Shown here: positions 32,265 to 40,135 of the stretch, piece by piece
Layout of the letters: each line of letters begins with the position of its first letter
Position numbering within the stretch: position 1 is the stretch's first letter
DNA from: Stappia indica
GTDB lineage: Bacteria > Pseudomonadota > Alphaproteobacteria > Rhizobiales > Stappiaceae
Assembly: GCF_001696535.1 (NCBI RefSeq)
Contig: NZ_MBQE01000006.1
Span: forward strand, 62,001-126,000
DNA: 64,000 bases
Direction of reading: 5' to 3'
The notes under the pieces: model-generated
Told to the model about the DNA's origin: nothing
Database searches by the model: none
The model's input: only the letters and a program-made list of their open reading frames with translations
Program-made: the position numbers and the translations under genes

Positions 32265-33023
32265 ATGGGATTGATGGATCTTGCCAACCCGACGCGCTTC
32301 ATGTCGTTCTCCGGCCGGCTTCTGCCGTGGCTGGCGGGCGCCTGCGTGCTCGCCTTCGCCGCCGGGCTCTACATGACCTTCTTCGTCGCGCCCGACGACT
32401 ACCAGCAGGGCGCCACGGTCAAGATCATGTTCCTGCACGTGCCCGCCGCCTGGCTGGCCATGATGTGCTACTCGATCATGGCGATTTCCGCGCTCGGCAC
32501 TCTGGTGTGGAAGCATCCGCTCGCCGACGTCTCGGCGCGCGCCGCCGCCCCCATCGGCGCGGCCTTCACCTTCCTGTCGCTGGTCACCGGCTCGCTCTGG
32601 GGCAAGCCGATGTGGGGCACGTACTGGGTCTGGGACGCGCGCCTGACCTCGGTTCTGGTGCTCTTCGTCATGTATCTGGGGCTGATCGCCCTGTGGCGGA
32701 CGATGGAAGACCCGATCCGCGCCGGCAAGGCTGCGGCGGTTCTCACGCTGGTCGGCGCCATCAACCTGCCGATCATCAAGTTCTCCGTCGACTGGTGGAA
32801 CACGCTGCACCAGCCCGCCAGCGTCATGCGGCTGGACGGCCCGGCCATCCACCCGACGATCCTCTGGCCGCTGCTGACCATGGCGCTGGCCTTCACCCTG
32901 CTGTTCCTCGTCATGCACCTGATGGCGATGCGCAACGAGATCCTGCGCCGCCGCCTGCGCACGCTGCAGCTGGGCGCTGCCAGCGCCCGCGTCGCCTCCG
33001 CCAGACCCCAGGCCGCCGAATGA
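32265..33023 (+). CDS. ccmC: Haem transporter CcmC
   Basis: A 252-residue inner-membrane protein with six membrane helices that delivers haem to CcmE. The tryptophan-rich WWD domain is present as WGTYWVWDARLTS at about residues 125-137. His residues flank it, at MFLHVPAAW before and WWNTLHQPAS after; these are the axial haem ligands of the family. The tail is basic and Ala-rich. The stop overlaps the ccmD start by four bases. Confidence 0.96.
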   Translation: MGLMDLANPTRFMSFSGRLLPWLAGACVLAFAAGLYMTFFVAPDDYQQGATVKIMFLHVPAAWLAMMCYSIMAISALGTLVWKHPLADVSARAAAPIGAAFTFLSLVTGSLWGKPMWGTYWVWDARLTSVLVLFVMYLGLIALWRTMEDPIRAGKAAAVLTLVGAINLPIIKFSVDWWNTLHQPASVMRLDGPAIHPTILWPLLTMALAFTLLFLVMHLMAMRNEILRRRLRTLQLGAASARVASARPQAAE

Positions 33024-33214
33024 CCGAGTTTCTCGACCTCGGGCCCCATGCGGGCTTCATCCTCGCCTGCTACGCGATCACGCTGGCGACCATTGCCGGC
33101 CTGTTCGTCTGGCTCGCCGCCGACCGCAAGAGCCTGACCGCCTCGCTGGCGAAGCTCGAGGCGGATGGCGTGCGCCGCCGCTCGGGCGCCGCTTCCTCCG
33201 GAGAACGCGGATGA
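33020..33214 (+). CDS. ccmD: Haem exporter protein CcmD
   Basis: A 64-residue protein with one membrane helix (residues about 12-32, GFILACYAITLATIAGLFVW) and a basic cytoplasmic tail. CcmD helps release holo-CcmE from the CcmABC complex. The gene is recognised by its size, topology and position, with ATGA overlaps to ccmC at its start and ccmG at its end. Confidence 0.9.
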   Translation: MTEFLDLGPHAGFILACYAITLATIAGLFVWLAADRKSLTASLAKLEADGVRRRSGAASSGERG

Positions 33215-33843
33215 GCACCGAAATCGAAACCGGACCCGAAACCGGCGGCCAGCCGGAGGGCGCCGCGCCGCGCCGCCGCATTCCGCTGCTGGCCCTGCTG
33301 CCGCTGATCGTCTTCGGCCTGCTCGCCGTGCTGTTCCTGGTGCAGCTGCTCAGCGGCAAGGACACCTCGCAGGTTCCTTCCGCACTGATCGACAAGCCCG
33401 CACCGGAGTTCTCGCTGCCTCCGGTTCCCGATCTCGTCGACGGCGGCGCGCCCGTCCCCGGCGTGTCGCGCGCCGACCTGCTCGGCAAGGTCAGCGTCGT
33501 CAACATCTTCGCATCCTGGTGCGTGCCCTGCCGCCAGGAGCACCCGCTGCTGGAGGAGCTCGCCCGCTCCGGCAAGGCGCAGATGATCGGCATCAACTAC
33601 AAGGACAAGGCGGAGAATGCCCGTCGCTTCCTCGGCACGCTCGGCAATCCGTATGAGCGTGTCGGCGCCGACGAGAACGGCCGCGCCGCCATCGAGTGGG
33701 GCGTCTACGGCGTTCCGGAGACCTTCATCGTCGATGCCGCCGGCACCATCCGCTACAAGTTCATCGGCCCGCTGTCGGAAGAAAGCTACCGCACCGTCTT
33801 CCTGCCGCAGCTCGAACAGGTGCTGGCGAGCCCCAACGGCTGA
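33211..33843 (+). CDS. ccmG: Thiol:disulfide interchange protein CcmG (DsbE)
   Basis: A 210-residue membrane-anchored thioredoxin-like protein that keeps apocytochrome c cysteines reduced for haem attachment. The N-terminal anchor is residues about 27-48. The active site is ASWCVPCRQEHP, and the cis-Pro loop is WGVYGVPETFIVD, with the GVPE motif of CcmG. It is the last gene of the overlapping ccmABCDG run; ccmE, F and H are not in the window. Confidence 0.94.
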   Translation: MSTEIETGPETGGQPEGAAPRRRIPLLALLPLIVFGLLAVLFLVQLLSGKDTSQVPSALIDKPAPEFSLPPVPDLVDGGAPVPGVSRADLLGKVSVVNIFASWCVPCRQEHPLLEELARSGKAQMIGINYKDKAENARRFLGTLGNPYERVGADENGRAAIEWGVYGVPETFIVDAAGTIRYKFIGPLSEESYRTVFLPQLEQVLASPNG

Positions 33844-33882
33844 CCGCGCGCACAGCCAATCCCGATTGCGTGATTTCAAGCC

Positions 33883-33963
33883 CTCGTGAGTGGCCTTCGC
33901 CCGCGACGCAACCTATTGTCGGGGCGCTCAGGCTGCGGCGACCGTCGCGGTCCCACTCACGAG
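33883..33963. repeat. Inverted repeat spanning the ccmG-DUF1223 gap
   Basis: Perfect 11-base arms, CTCGTGAGTGG (33883-33893) and CCACTCACGAG (33953-33963), with a second arm pair CCGCGAC/GTCGCGG inside. The right arm ends 17 bases before the DUF1223 start. In mRNA it would form a long stem-loop that could block or attenuate expression of that gene. Confidence 0.5.
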
Positions 33964-33980
33964 AATGGTCAGAATCCCCG

Positions 33981-34703
33981 ATGCGGGCACCGGCACACCT
34001 CATCCTGTCTGTTTTCCTGTCGCTCGCCGCGGCGCTTCCGGCCGCGCAGGCGGGCGAGCAGCGCGCCGTCGTCGAGCTGTTCACCAGCCAGGGCTGCTCG
34101 TCCTGCCCGCCGGCCGACAAGCTGATGGGCGACCTTGCCCGCCGGGGCGATCTCGTCACCCTCACCTATCCTGTGGACTACTGGGATTATCTCGGCTGGC
34201 GCGACACGCTGGCCTCGCCGGATTTCAGCGCCCGCCAGCGCGCCTATGCCGAAGCGCGCGGCGACCGGGCGGTCTACACGCCGCAGATCATCGTCAACGG
34301 CAAGGGCCATGTGGTCGGCAGCGACCGCCGTGCCTTGGAAACCGAGCTGGACAAGCAGACGGCGCTGCCGGTCAGCGTCGATCTGGAGATGGCCGGCGAC
34401 CTGCTGGAGGTCCGCGTCGACGGCCAGCTTCCGGCCTCGGTGAAGATGGCGACCATCTATTTCGTCTTCGTCTCCCGCCCGGTGCAGGTGGAAATCGGCC
34501 GCGGCGAAAACAGCGGCCGCAAGGTCACCTATCACCACGTCGTGCGCGGCATCCGCGCCGTCGGCATGTGGGAAGGCGGCCCGGCCACCTACCGCCTTCC
34601 GGCCAGCGAAATGCGCAAGATGAAGGCCGGCCACTGCGCCGTTCTGGTGCAGGTGGAGCCCGGCGGCCGTCCGGGCATGATCCTCGGCGCGGCGATGCAG
34701 TGA
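33981..34703 (+). CDS. DUF1223 thioredoxin-like secreted protein
   Basis: A 240-residue protein with a signal peptide (residues about 1-24, AQA cut site) and the DUF1223 core. ELFTSQGCSSCPPAD contains a CxxC pair in a thioredoxin-like position, YPVDYWDYLGWRDTLA is the family signature, and VYTPQIIVNG resembles the cis-Pro loop. The function is unknown; a periplasmic thiol-redox role is plausible and would suit the adjacent ccm operon. The ATG at 33981 starts directly before the signal peptide. Confidence 0.85.
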   Translation: MRAPAHLILSVFLSLAAALPAAQAGEQRAVVELFTSQGCSSCPPADKLMGDLARRGDLVTLTYPVDYWDYLGWRDTLASPDFSARQRAYAEARGDRAVYTPQIIVNGKGHVVGSDRRALETELDKQTALPVSVDLEMAGDLLEVRVDGQLPASVKMATIYFVFVSRPVQVEIGRGENSGRKVTYHHVVRGIRAVGMWEGGPATYRLPASEMRKMKAGHCAVLVQVEPGGRPGMILGAAMQ

Positions 34704-34798
34704 AGGCGCCCCGCGGGTTTGTCTTGAGCGGAAAAAACGGTTAGGGCTTTGCCGCAACCGGGACCTCCCTCCCGCCTGACCTGCGAGGCAGCCCTGCC

Positions 34799-35686
34799 AT
34801 GTCCCTTCGTCTGCGCGTCGCGCTCGCCAGCATCTTCGTCGGCATCGCCGTTCTCGGCTTGAAATACCTGGCCTATCGCTGGACCGGGTCCGTCGCGCTG
34901 TATTCCGACGCGCTGGAATCGATCGTCAACGTCGCCTCCGCGGTCGCGGCATTTCTCGCGGTCTGGTTCGCGGCAAAGCCCGCCGACAGCAACCACCCCT
35001 ACGGCCACCACAAGGCCGAATACATGGCCGCCGTCCTCGTCGGCGTGCTGATCGTGCTGGCCGCCCTCTCGATCGCCCACGAGGCGTGGAAGAACTATAT
35101 CGACCCGCAGCCGGTCGAGTTCACGCCGGAGGGCCTCGGCGTCAACGCACTCGCCACCGTTCTCAACGGCATCTGGGCCACCGTTCTGGTGCGCATCGGC
35201 CGCAGCCACCGCTCCCTGGCGCTGGTCGCCGACGGCAAGCATCTCTACACCGACGTCTTTTCCTCGCTCGGCGTGCTCGCCGGCGTCATCCTGGTCATGC
35301 TCACCGGCATCCGCGAGCTCGATTCGCTGCTTGCCGGCCTCGTCGCGCTCAACATCCTGTGGTCCGGCTGGAGCTTGATGAAGGAATCGCTCGGCGGACT
35401 GATGGACGAGGCCGTCGCCCCGGCCCTCCAGGACCGCATCCGCGAGGTGATCTCCGGCTCCGCCGACGGCGCCATCGAGGCGCACGACCTGCGCACCCGC
35501 TCGGCCGGTCATGTCATCTTCGTGGATTTCCACCTCGTCGTGCCGGCCGACATGACGGTCGAGCGCGCCCACGACATCTGCGACCGCATCGAGGCGGCGA
35601 TCTCCAAGGACGTGCCGGGCGCCCGCACGACGATCCATGTCGAGCCCGAGCACAAGGCCAAGCATACCGGCATCGTGGTGATCTGA
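34799..35686 (+). CDS. Cation diffusion facilitator transporter
   Basis: A 295-residue CDF exporter of divalent metals (Zn, Fe or similar) driven by proton antiport. About six membrane segments fill residues 8-200. The metal-site residues are visible as YSDALES in helix 2 (Asp at about 37) and the His-Asp pair of KHLYTDVFSS in helix 5. HPYGHHKAEY is the family's loop motif. A cytoplasmic CDF dimerisation domain follows (HDLRTRSAGHVIFVDFHL). The start is set by the conserved MSLRLRVALAS. Its end lies 27 bases from a fragment of a kinase gene. Confidence 0.93.
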   Translation: MSLRLRVALASIFVGIAVLGLKYLAYRWTGSVALYSDALESIVNVASAVAAFLAVWFAAKPADSNHPYGHHKAEYMAAVLVGVLIVLAALSIAHEAWKNYIDPQPVEFTPEGLGVNALATVLNGIWATVLVRIGRSHRSLALVADGKHLYTDVFSSLGVLAGVILVMLTGIRELDSLLAGLVALNILWSGWSLMKESLGGLMDEAVAPALQDRIREVISGSADGAIEAHDLRTRSAGHVIFVDFHLVVPADMTVERAHDICDRIEAAISKDVPGARTTIHVEPEHKAKHTGIVVI

Positions 35687-35713
35687 AGCGTTGCGCCGGG
35701 CGCAGCCGCCGGC

Positions 35714-35830
35714 TCAGCCCGCCCGCCCGGCGATCGCCCGGTCGAGGGCGGAAAACAGCGCCGCCGGCAGCACCGGCTTTTCCAGCAGCAGCTCGAAGCC
35801 CGACAGGCCCTCGCGCTCCTCCGAGGATAG
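35714..35830 (-). pseudogene. Duplicated 3' fragment of the histidine kinase-receiver gene
   Basis: 39 codons on the minus strand encode the last 38 residues of the gene at 36870-38081, plus a stop. 35 of 38 residues match, and the first about 103 bases (35716-35818 against 36872-36974) differ at only two positions. The fragment ends in TGA while the complete gene ends in TAG. Upstream of 35830 the sequence changes abruptly to AT-rich DNA. It is most likely the displaced original end of the kinase gene. Confidence 0.8.
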
Positions 35831-36869
35831 GTTGAGTTGAGACCCGGAGTCTGTGCACTATACAAGCAGCTGTCATCGGCTGCTGTGGGCTTCTTTCACG
35901 CGAAAGTGCGAGTATTGGAAATTTTCATTAAATTCCCGTCGAACTAACATCTTCCGGGTACGAAAAATGATTGGAACCTTCGGAAAATATATTTCTATAT
36001 TGAGTTTGTTCGCATTCTGCTTGGCTCTCCTTTCATGCTTAACAACAGATAATGTCGAGACTGTAGATGGAAATAAATATCAATTACCGACTCAAAAACA
36101 GAAAGAATTAAATTCGAAATTGGACTTGAGTTACATTCTCAGCAAATGTTCTGACGACAACAACGGATCCGTATTCGTTCGATTCCGTAGCGGGCGAGCC
36201 TTCGCAGCTCCCATAGATCGCATATCGATTTTCAAGCAGGAAATTGTAGAGCCGACCGTGATCCCAGCGAATACCTCCACTCCCCTCGGCTGCAAAAACA
36301 ATCCACTTTACTTGAAACTAATTAATTTAATAATTAAGAGCGAGGAATTTGGTGACCGTACGGTAATATTATCGGACTCCCCAGGGATATTAATTCTTTA
36401 CAAATCAACAGCCAGGGGATTTGAGCGCCTCTGCAGAAAATACCCCTCGAACAAGAAAATAATGAAAGGGATTACTGCGTGTTACGGGCCGGGGGAGGGG
36501 AATAGATCGGCGGCGTACTATAGGACGGACGTGGCTGTTCACGGTTCAAATTTAAAGCCAATCTATTGGAGTTGCCCTGCTGCTATGCATAAGGATGGCG
36601 CAAGGCTCCACTGTACCGTCTGGTACATGTATGATGAATATTTTGGTGTTCGCTATAGATATCATGAGACCAATATAACGCCAGATAAATTCATTGAATT
36701 CGACAAATACATTCAGTCGCAAGTTAGATCCATAAGATACCCCGAAATCGACATGACGAAACCACGAGATTAAAATCCTAGATTACACACGCGGAACTAG
36801 CAGAACTACGTCCCGGCGGATCATTCCCCGAAACGGACGCCGTTTCCGGCACAATTCTGAGACCGCGAC
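35831..36869. mobile_element. AT-rich islet inserted at the 3' end of the kinase gene
   Basis: About 1.04 kb of DNA much richer in A and T than all neighbours, bounded by the two copies of the kinase 3' end. It carries a single gene, for a lipoprotein. No integrase, transposase or terminal inverted repeat is visible. The layout (intact gene restored at one edge, displaced fragment at the other) is that of site-specific insertion into a gene's 3' end, with the recombinase gone or supplied in trans. A duplication followed by import is an alternative. Confidence 0.6.
35967..36773 (+). CDS. Hypothetical lipoprotein in the AT-rich islet
   Basis: 268 residues; I do not recognise the family. A lipoprotein signal peptide ends in the lipobox LLSC with the acylated Cys at residue 24 and a hydrophobic core at 9-22. 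The mature part is polar, Lys/Asn/Tyr-rich, and holds several more Cys residues (near 58, 157, 170, 206 and 218). These could form disulfides in the periplasm or outer membrane. Codon use is A/T-ending and unlike every neighbour, a sign of recent transfer. The start at 35967 is set by the signal peptide; the ribosome site is weak. No partner gene is present. Confidence 0.75.
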   Translation: MIGTFGKYISILSLFAFCLALLSCLTTDNVETVDGNKYQLPTQKQKELNSKLDLSYILSKCSDDNNGSVFVRFRSGRAFAAPIDRISIFKQEIVEPTVIPANTSTPLGCKNNPLYLKLINLIIKSEEFGDRTVILSDSPGILILYKSTARGFERLCRKYPSNKKIMKGITACYGPGEGNRSAAYYRTDVAVHGSNLKPIYWSCPAAMHKDGARLHCTVWYMYDEYFGVRYRYHETNITPDKFIEFDKYIQSQVRSIRYPEIDMTKPRD

Positions 36870-38081
36870 CTAGCCCGCCCGCCCGGCGATCGCCCGGTCG
36901 AGGGCGGAAAACAGCGCCGCCGGCAGCACCGGCTTTTCCAGCAGCAGGTCGAAGCCCGACAGCCCCTCGCGCTCGCGCGCCGAGAGCGTCGCGGCGGTGA
37001 TGCCCAGCACCGGCAGGCGGCCCGCGCCCTCGCGCGCCCGGATTTCCGCCAGCGTCTCGATGCCGTCCATGCCGGGCATGTTGATGTCCAGCAGCACTGC
37101 ATCCACCTGTTCGCGCGCCAGCAGGTCGAGCGCCTCGCGCCCGCCGCTCGCCAGCAGCGTGTCGCAGCCGAAGGCGCCGAGCATCGCCTCCATCATCCTG
37201 CGGTTGGCCTCGTTGTCGTCGACCACCAAAAGCCGCCGGCGCACCAGGCAGCGGATGTTCGGCGCCTCGCGCCAGCTGCGCATCGTGCCACCCGCTCCGC
37301 GCACAGCCCCGCCCTCGAACGGGCGCAGCGGCAGGCGCAGGGAAAACCGGCTGCCCTTCGGCGAGCTTTCGGCCAGCTCCAGCCTCCCGCCCTGCGCGAC
37401 CGCCAGCCGGCTGGCGCTCCACAGGCCGAGCCCGCTGCCCGTCGCCGTGTCGCGGGCGAGCTCCCCGCGCCGCCTGGCGCGGAACAGCAGGGGCCGCTCC
37501 TCGTCGGGAATGCCGATACCGGTATCGGCAAGGCTGAGCTCCAGCTCGCGCGCACCGTCTTCTCCCGCCACACGGGCCGTGAGCACCAGCCCGCCCTCGG
37601 CGGTGTATTTCAGGGCATTGTCGTAGAGCACCGACAGGATGCGGCGCAGCGCCAGCGGATCGGCCACCTGGTAGCTCGACAGCGCGGCGGCGACGTCGCG
37701 CCGCTCGGCAAGGCCGCGCACCCGCGCCTCGGCCGAGAACAGCTCGCACACGGACAGGATGTCGGCGGCCGCATCGCAGGCGTCTTCCCCCTCCGGCGCC
37801 TCGCCGGCGAGCCCCTGCGTCGTCATCGACAGCAGGGCGTCTATCGCCATTTCCAGGGTTCGGAGCGCAGAGGCCTGTCGCTGCGTCGTGGGATCGGCGC
37901 CGATCATCTCCGCCGCCGTGCGCATGGCCGCCAGCGGTGTGCGCAGGTCGTGCAGCAGCACCGCCACCCTGTCGACCTGCGGCACCTCGCCCGCGGCCGT
38001 CCCCGTGCCGTCGCCGGGTGCCGTACGGGTTGCCGATCCGGTGGTGAGCGCCTCGCCCTCCGGTGCGATCGTTCCGACCAT
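36870..38081 (-). CDS. Cytoplasmic hybrid histidine kinase with receiver domain
   Basis: A 403-residue protein with no membrane segment or sensor domain. The H-box LLHDLRTPLAAM puts the phosphorylated His at 44. The ATPase has the N-box DNALKYT (about 154-160), DTGIGIPDEE (186-195) and GSGLGLW (215-221). A short linker leads to a receiver domain (about 282-400) with VDDNE, the acceptor Asp at 332 in LLDINMPGMDG, and Lys 383 in LEKPV. The ATG at 38081 is chosen by position. Its 3' end is duplicated at 35714-35830. The signal and the phospho-target are unknown. Confidence 0.9.
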   Translation of the reverse strand: MVGTIAPEGEALTTGSATRTAPGDGTGTAAGEVPQVDRVAVLLHDLRTPLAAMRTAAEMIGADPTTQRQASALRTLEMAIDALLSMTTQGLAGEAPEGEDACDAAADILSVCELFSAEARVRGLAERRDVAAALSSYQVADPLALRRILSVLYDNALKYTAEGGLVLTARVAGEDGARELELSLADTGIGIPDEERPLLFRARRRGELARDTATGSGLGLWSASRLAVAQGGRLELAESSPKGSRFSLRLPLRPFEGGAVRGAGGTMRSWREAPNIRCLVRRRLLVVDDNEANRRMMEAMLGAFGCDTLLASGGREALDLLAREQVDAVLLDINMPGMDGIETLAEIRAREGAGRLPVLGITAATLSAREREGLSGFDLLLEKPVLPAALFSALDRAIAGRAG

Positions 38082-38207
38082 GATGCCGAATCTCCTCGCG
38101 TCCCCTCGCCTGCCATGGTGCCCGACCTGCCGGGCAAATCAAGCGGACATGGCGGACATGCTTGACTGCGACTTGTCGGCGCACCCTGGGCGTGCGAAAG
38201 AGCCTCC

Positions 38208-39161
38208 ATGGTCGACCAGATCCTCTCCATCGTTTTGCCGGTCTTTGCCCTGATCGGCATCGGCTATGCCGCCGCCCGCTTCGGCCTTCTCGATGCGAAG
38301 ATCGGCGATGCCCTCGGCCAGTTCATCTACGTGATCGCCATTCCGGTGCTGATCTTCCGCACCCTGGCGACCAGCTCGCTCGGCGGCGTGTCGCCCTGGG
38401 GGTTGTGGATCTCCTACTTCACCGGCGTCGCCGTGGTCTGGACCATCGGCATGCTGACCGTCCGGCACCTGTTCGGGCGCGAGGCGCGCGCCGGGGTGAT
38501 CGCCGGCATCAGCGCCGGGTTCGCCAACACGGTTCTCGTCGGCATTCCGCTGATCACCGCGATCTACGGCGACGAGGGGCTGGTGCCGCTCTTCGTGCTG
38601 ATCTCCATCCACCTGCCGGTGCTGACGGTGGTCTGCGCCGTTCTGATGGAGCGGGCGGCCATGCTCGACGGCACCCAGGAGGCGAAACCGCTGGGCGAAC
38701 TGCTGATCGGCATCGCCCGCAACCTTGCCACCAACCCGATCGTCATCGGCATCGTCGCCGGCGGCGTCTGGCGCATGACCGGCCTGCCGATCGAGGGCGT
38801 CCTTGCCGACGTGCTGTCGCGCATCGCCGGTTCGGCCATTCCCGTCGCCCTGTTCTCCCTCGGCATGAGCATCGTCGCCTACGGCATCCGCGGCAATCTG
38901 GTGCCCGGCCTGCTGCTCAGCGTGCTGAAGATCGCCGTCATGCCGGCGGTGGTCTACCTGATGGCGGCGCATGTGGTGCACCTGCCGCCGCTCTGGGTGT
39001 CGGTGGCCACCCTCACCGCCGCCTGCCCGACCGGCATCAACGCCTTCCTCTTCGCCAACCGCTACGGCACAGGCCATGCGATGTCGGCGAACTCGATCAC
39101 CATGACGACGGGCCTTGCCCTCGTCTCCACCGTGCTGTGGATGGCCTTTCTCGGGCTCTGA
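38208..39161 (+). CDS. AEC family transporter (auxin efflux carrier type)
   Basis: A 317-residue membrane protein with about ten helices in two inverted halves, typical of the AEC (BART superfamily) transporters. LPVFALIGIGYAAARFG opens the first half, and SAGFANTVLVGIPLITAIYG carries the family's Asn/Pro-rich crossover. Bacterial members export or import small carboxylates such as malate or malonate; the substrate here is not predictable. It is divergent from the kinase gene with 126 bases between, which suggests but does not prove joint control. Confidence 0.88.
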   Translation: MVDQILSIVLPVFALIGIGYAAARFGLLDAKIGDALGQFIYVIAIPVLIFRTLATSSLGGVSPWGLWISYFTGVAVVWTIGMLTVRHLFGREARAGVIAGISAGFANTVLVGIPLITAIYGDEGLVPLFVLISIHLPVLTVVCAVLMERAAMLDGTQEAKPLGELLIGIARNLATNPIVIGIVAGGVWRMTGLPIEGVLADVLSRIAGSAIPVALFSLGMSIVAYGIRGNLVPGLLLSVLKIAVMPAVVYLMAAHVVHLPPLWVSVATLTAACPTGINAFLFANRYGTGHAMSANSITMTTGLALVSTVLWMAFLGL

Positions 39162-39164
39162 GGT

Positions 39165-40064
39165 TCAGGGCGCCAGCCCGACCCGCCGGCGGATCTCCTC
39201 CGGCGTCACGCCCTTCGCCCGCAGCTCGGCCAGCGCGGTATCGCCTTGCGACTTCGACAGCTTGCGCCCGTCCTCGCCCGGCACCAGCCGGTGGTGGCGA
39301 TAGAGCGGCTCGGGCAGGCCGAGCAGCACCTGCAGCAGCCGGTGCACCGCCGTCGCCTCATAGAGATCGCGCCCGCGCACCACATGGGTGATGCCCTGCA
39401 CCGCGTCGTCGACGACCACGGACAGGTGATAGCTCGTCGGCGTGTCCTTGCGCGCCAGCACCACATCGCCCCAGCGCGCCGGATCGGCGGCAATGCGCGC
39501 AGGCGCCTGCCGGCCCTCGTCGTCGGGCAGCTCTTGCCAGGACAGCGGATCGGCACGCAGCCCGGTGCAGCGGGCAAGCGCTGCCGCCATGTCGAGCCGC
39601 AGCGCGAACGGCGCGCCTTGCGCCTCGCGCGCGGCGATCTCCTCCGGCCCCAGCACCGCCTCGTCGCCGGGATAAAGCGGCGCCCCGTCGGGATCGCAGG
39701 GCCAGGGTGCCCCGCGCTCCTCCTCCAGCTTCGCCACCGCGCGCGCGATCTCGCCGCGGGTCAGGAACGCCTTGCGCACCAGTCCCATGGCGGAAAGACG
39801 GTCGAGAGCCGCCGCATAGTCGTTGAAATGCTCGGACTGCCGGCGCACCGGCCGCTCCCAGTCGAGCCCCAGCCAGGCGAGATCCTCCAGCACCCCGGCC
39901 TCGAGCTCCGGCGTGCAGCGGGTGCGGTCGATATCCTCGATGCGGATCAGCAGCCGCCCGCCCAGCGATGTCGCCATGCGTGCATTCAGCAGCGCCGACA
40001 GGGCATGGCCCAGATGCAGGCGGCCGTTCGGCGAGGGGGCGAAGCGGAGGACGGGTCGGCTCAT
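39165..40064 (-). CDS. gluQ: Glutamyl-Q tRNA(Asp) synthetase
   Basis: A 299-residue truncated glutamyl-tRNA synthetase that glutamylates the queuosine base of tRNA-Asp. The class I signatures are RFAPSPNGRLHLGHA (HIGH) at about residues 7-21 and GRKLSKSQGD (KMSKS) near 265. The anticodon-binding domain of GltX is absent, as expected. Of the Cys/Tyr zinc ligands found in the E. coli enzyme, only one Cys is visible in the equivalent loop (APWPCDPDGAPLYPGD), so zinc may be missing. It converges on the AEC transporter gene with 3 bases between. Confidence 0.94.
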   Translation of the reverse strand: MSRPVLRFAPSPNGRLHLGHALSALLNARMATSLGGRLLIRIEDIDRTRCTPELEAGVLEDLAWLGLDWERPVRRQSEHFNDYAAALDRLSAMGLVRKAFLTRGEIARAVAKLEEERGAPWPCDPDGAPLYPGDEAVLGPEEIAAREAQGAPFALRLDMAAALARCTGLRADPLSWQELPDDEGRQAPARIAADPARWGDVVLARKDTPTSYHLSVVVDDAVQGITHVVRGRDLYEATAVHRLLQVLLGLPEPLYRHHRLVPGEDGRKLSKSQGDTALAELRAKGVTPEEIRRRVGLAP

Positions 40065-40135
40065 GCCGTGATCTTGTTGGCGATCCCCGCCGCCGCGTCA
40101 ATGCGCGGCGCAGGATCGCCTTGCGGCGAACGGCC

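Noticed and set aside
35853-35966. An earlier start (35853) for the islet lipoprotein
   Set aside because: It would put 38 polar residues before the signal peptide and destroy the lipoprotein export signal.
36778-38184. A second 468-codon frame over the kinase gene
   Set aside because: It is an Arg/Gly/Ala-rich shadow; the kinase frame has every expected motif.
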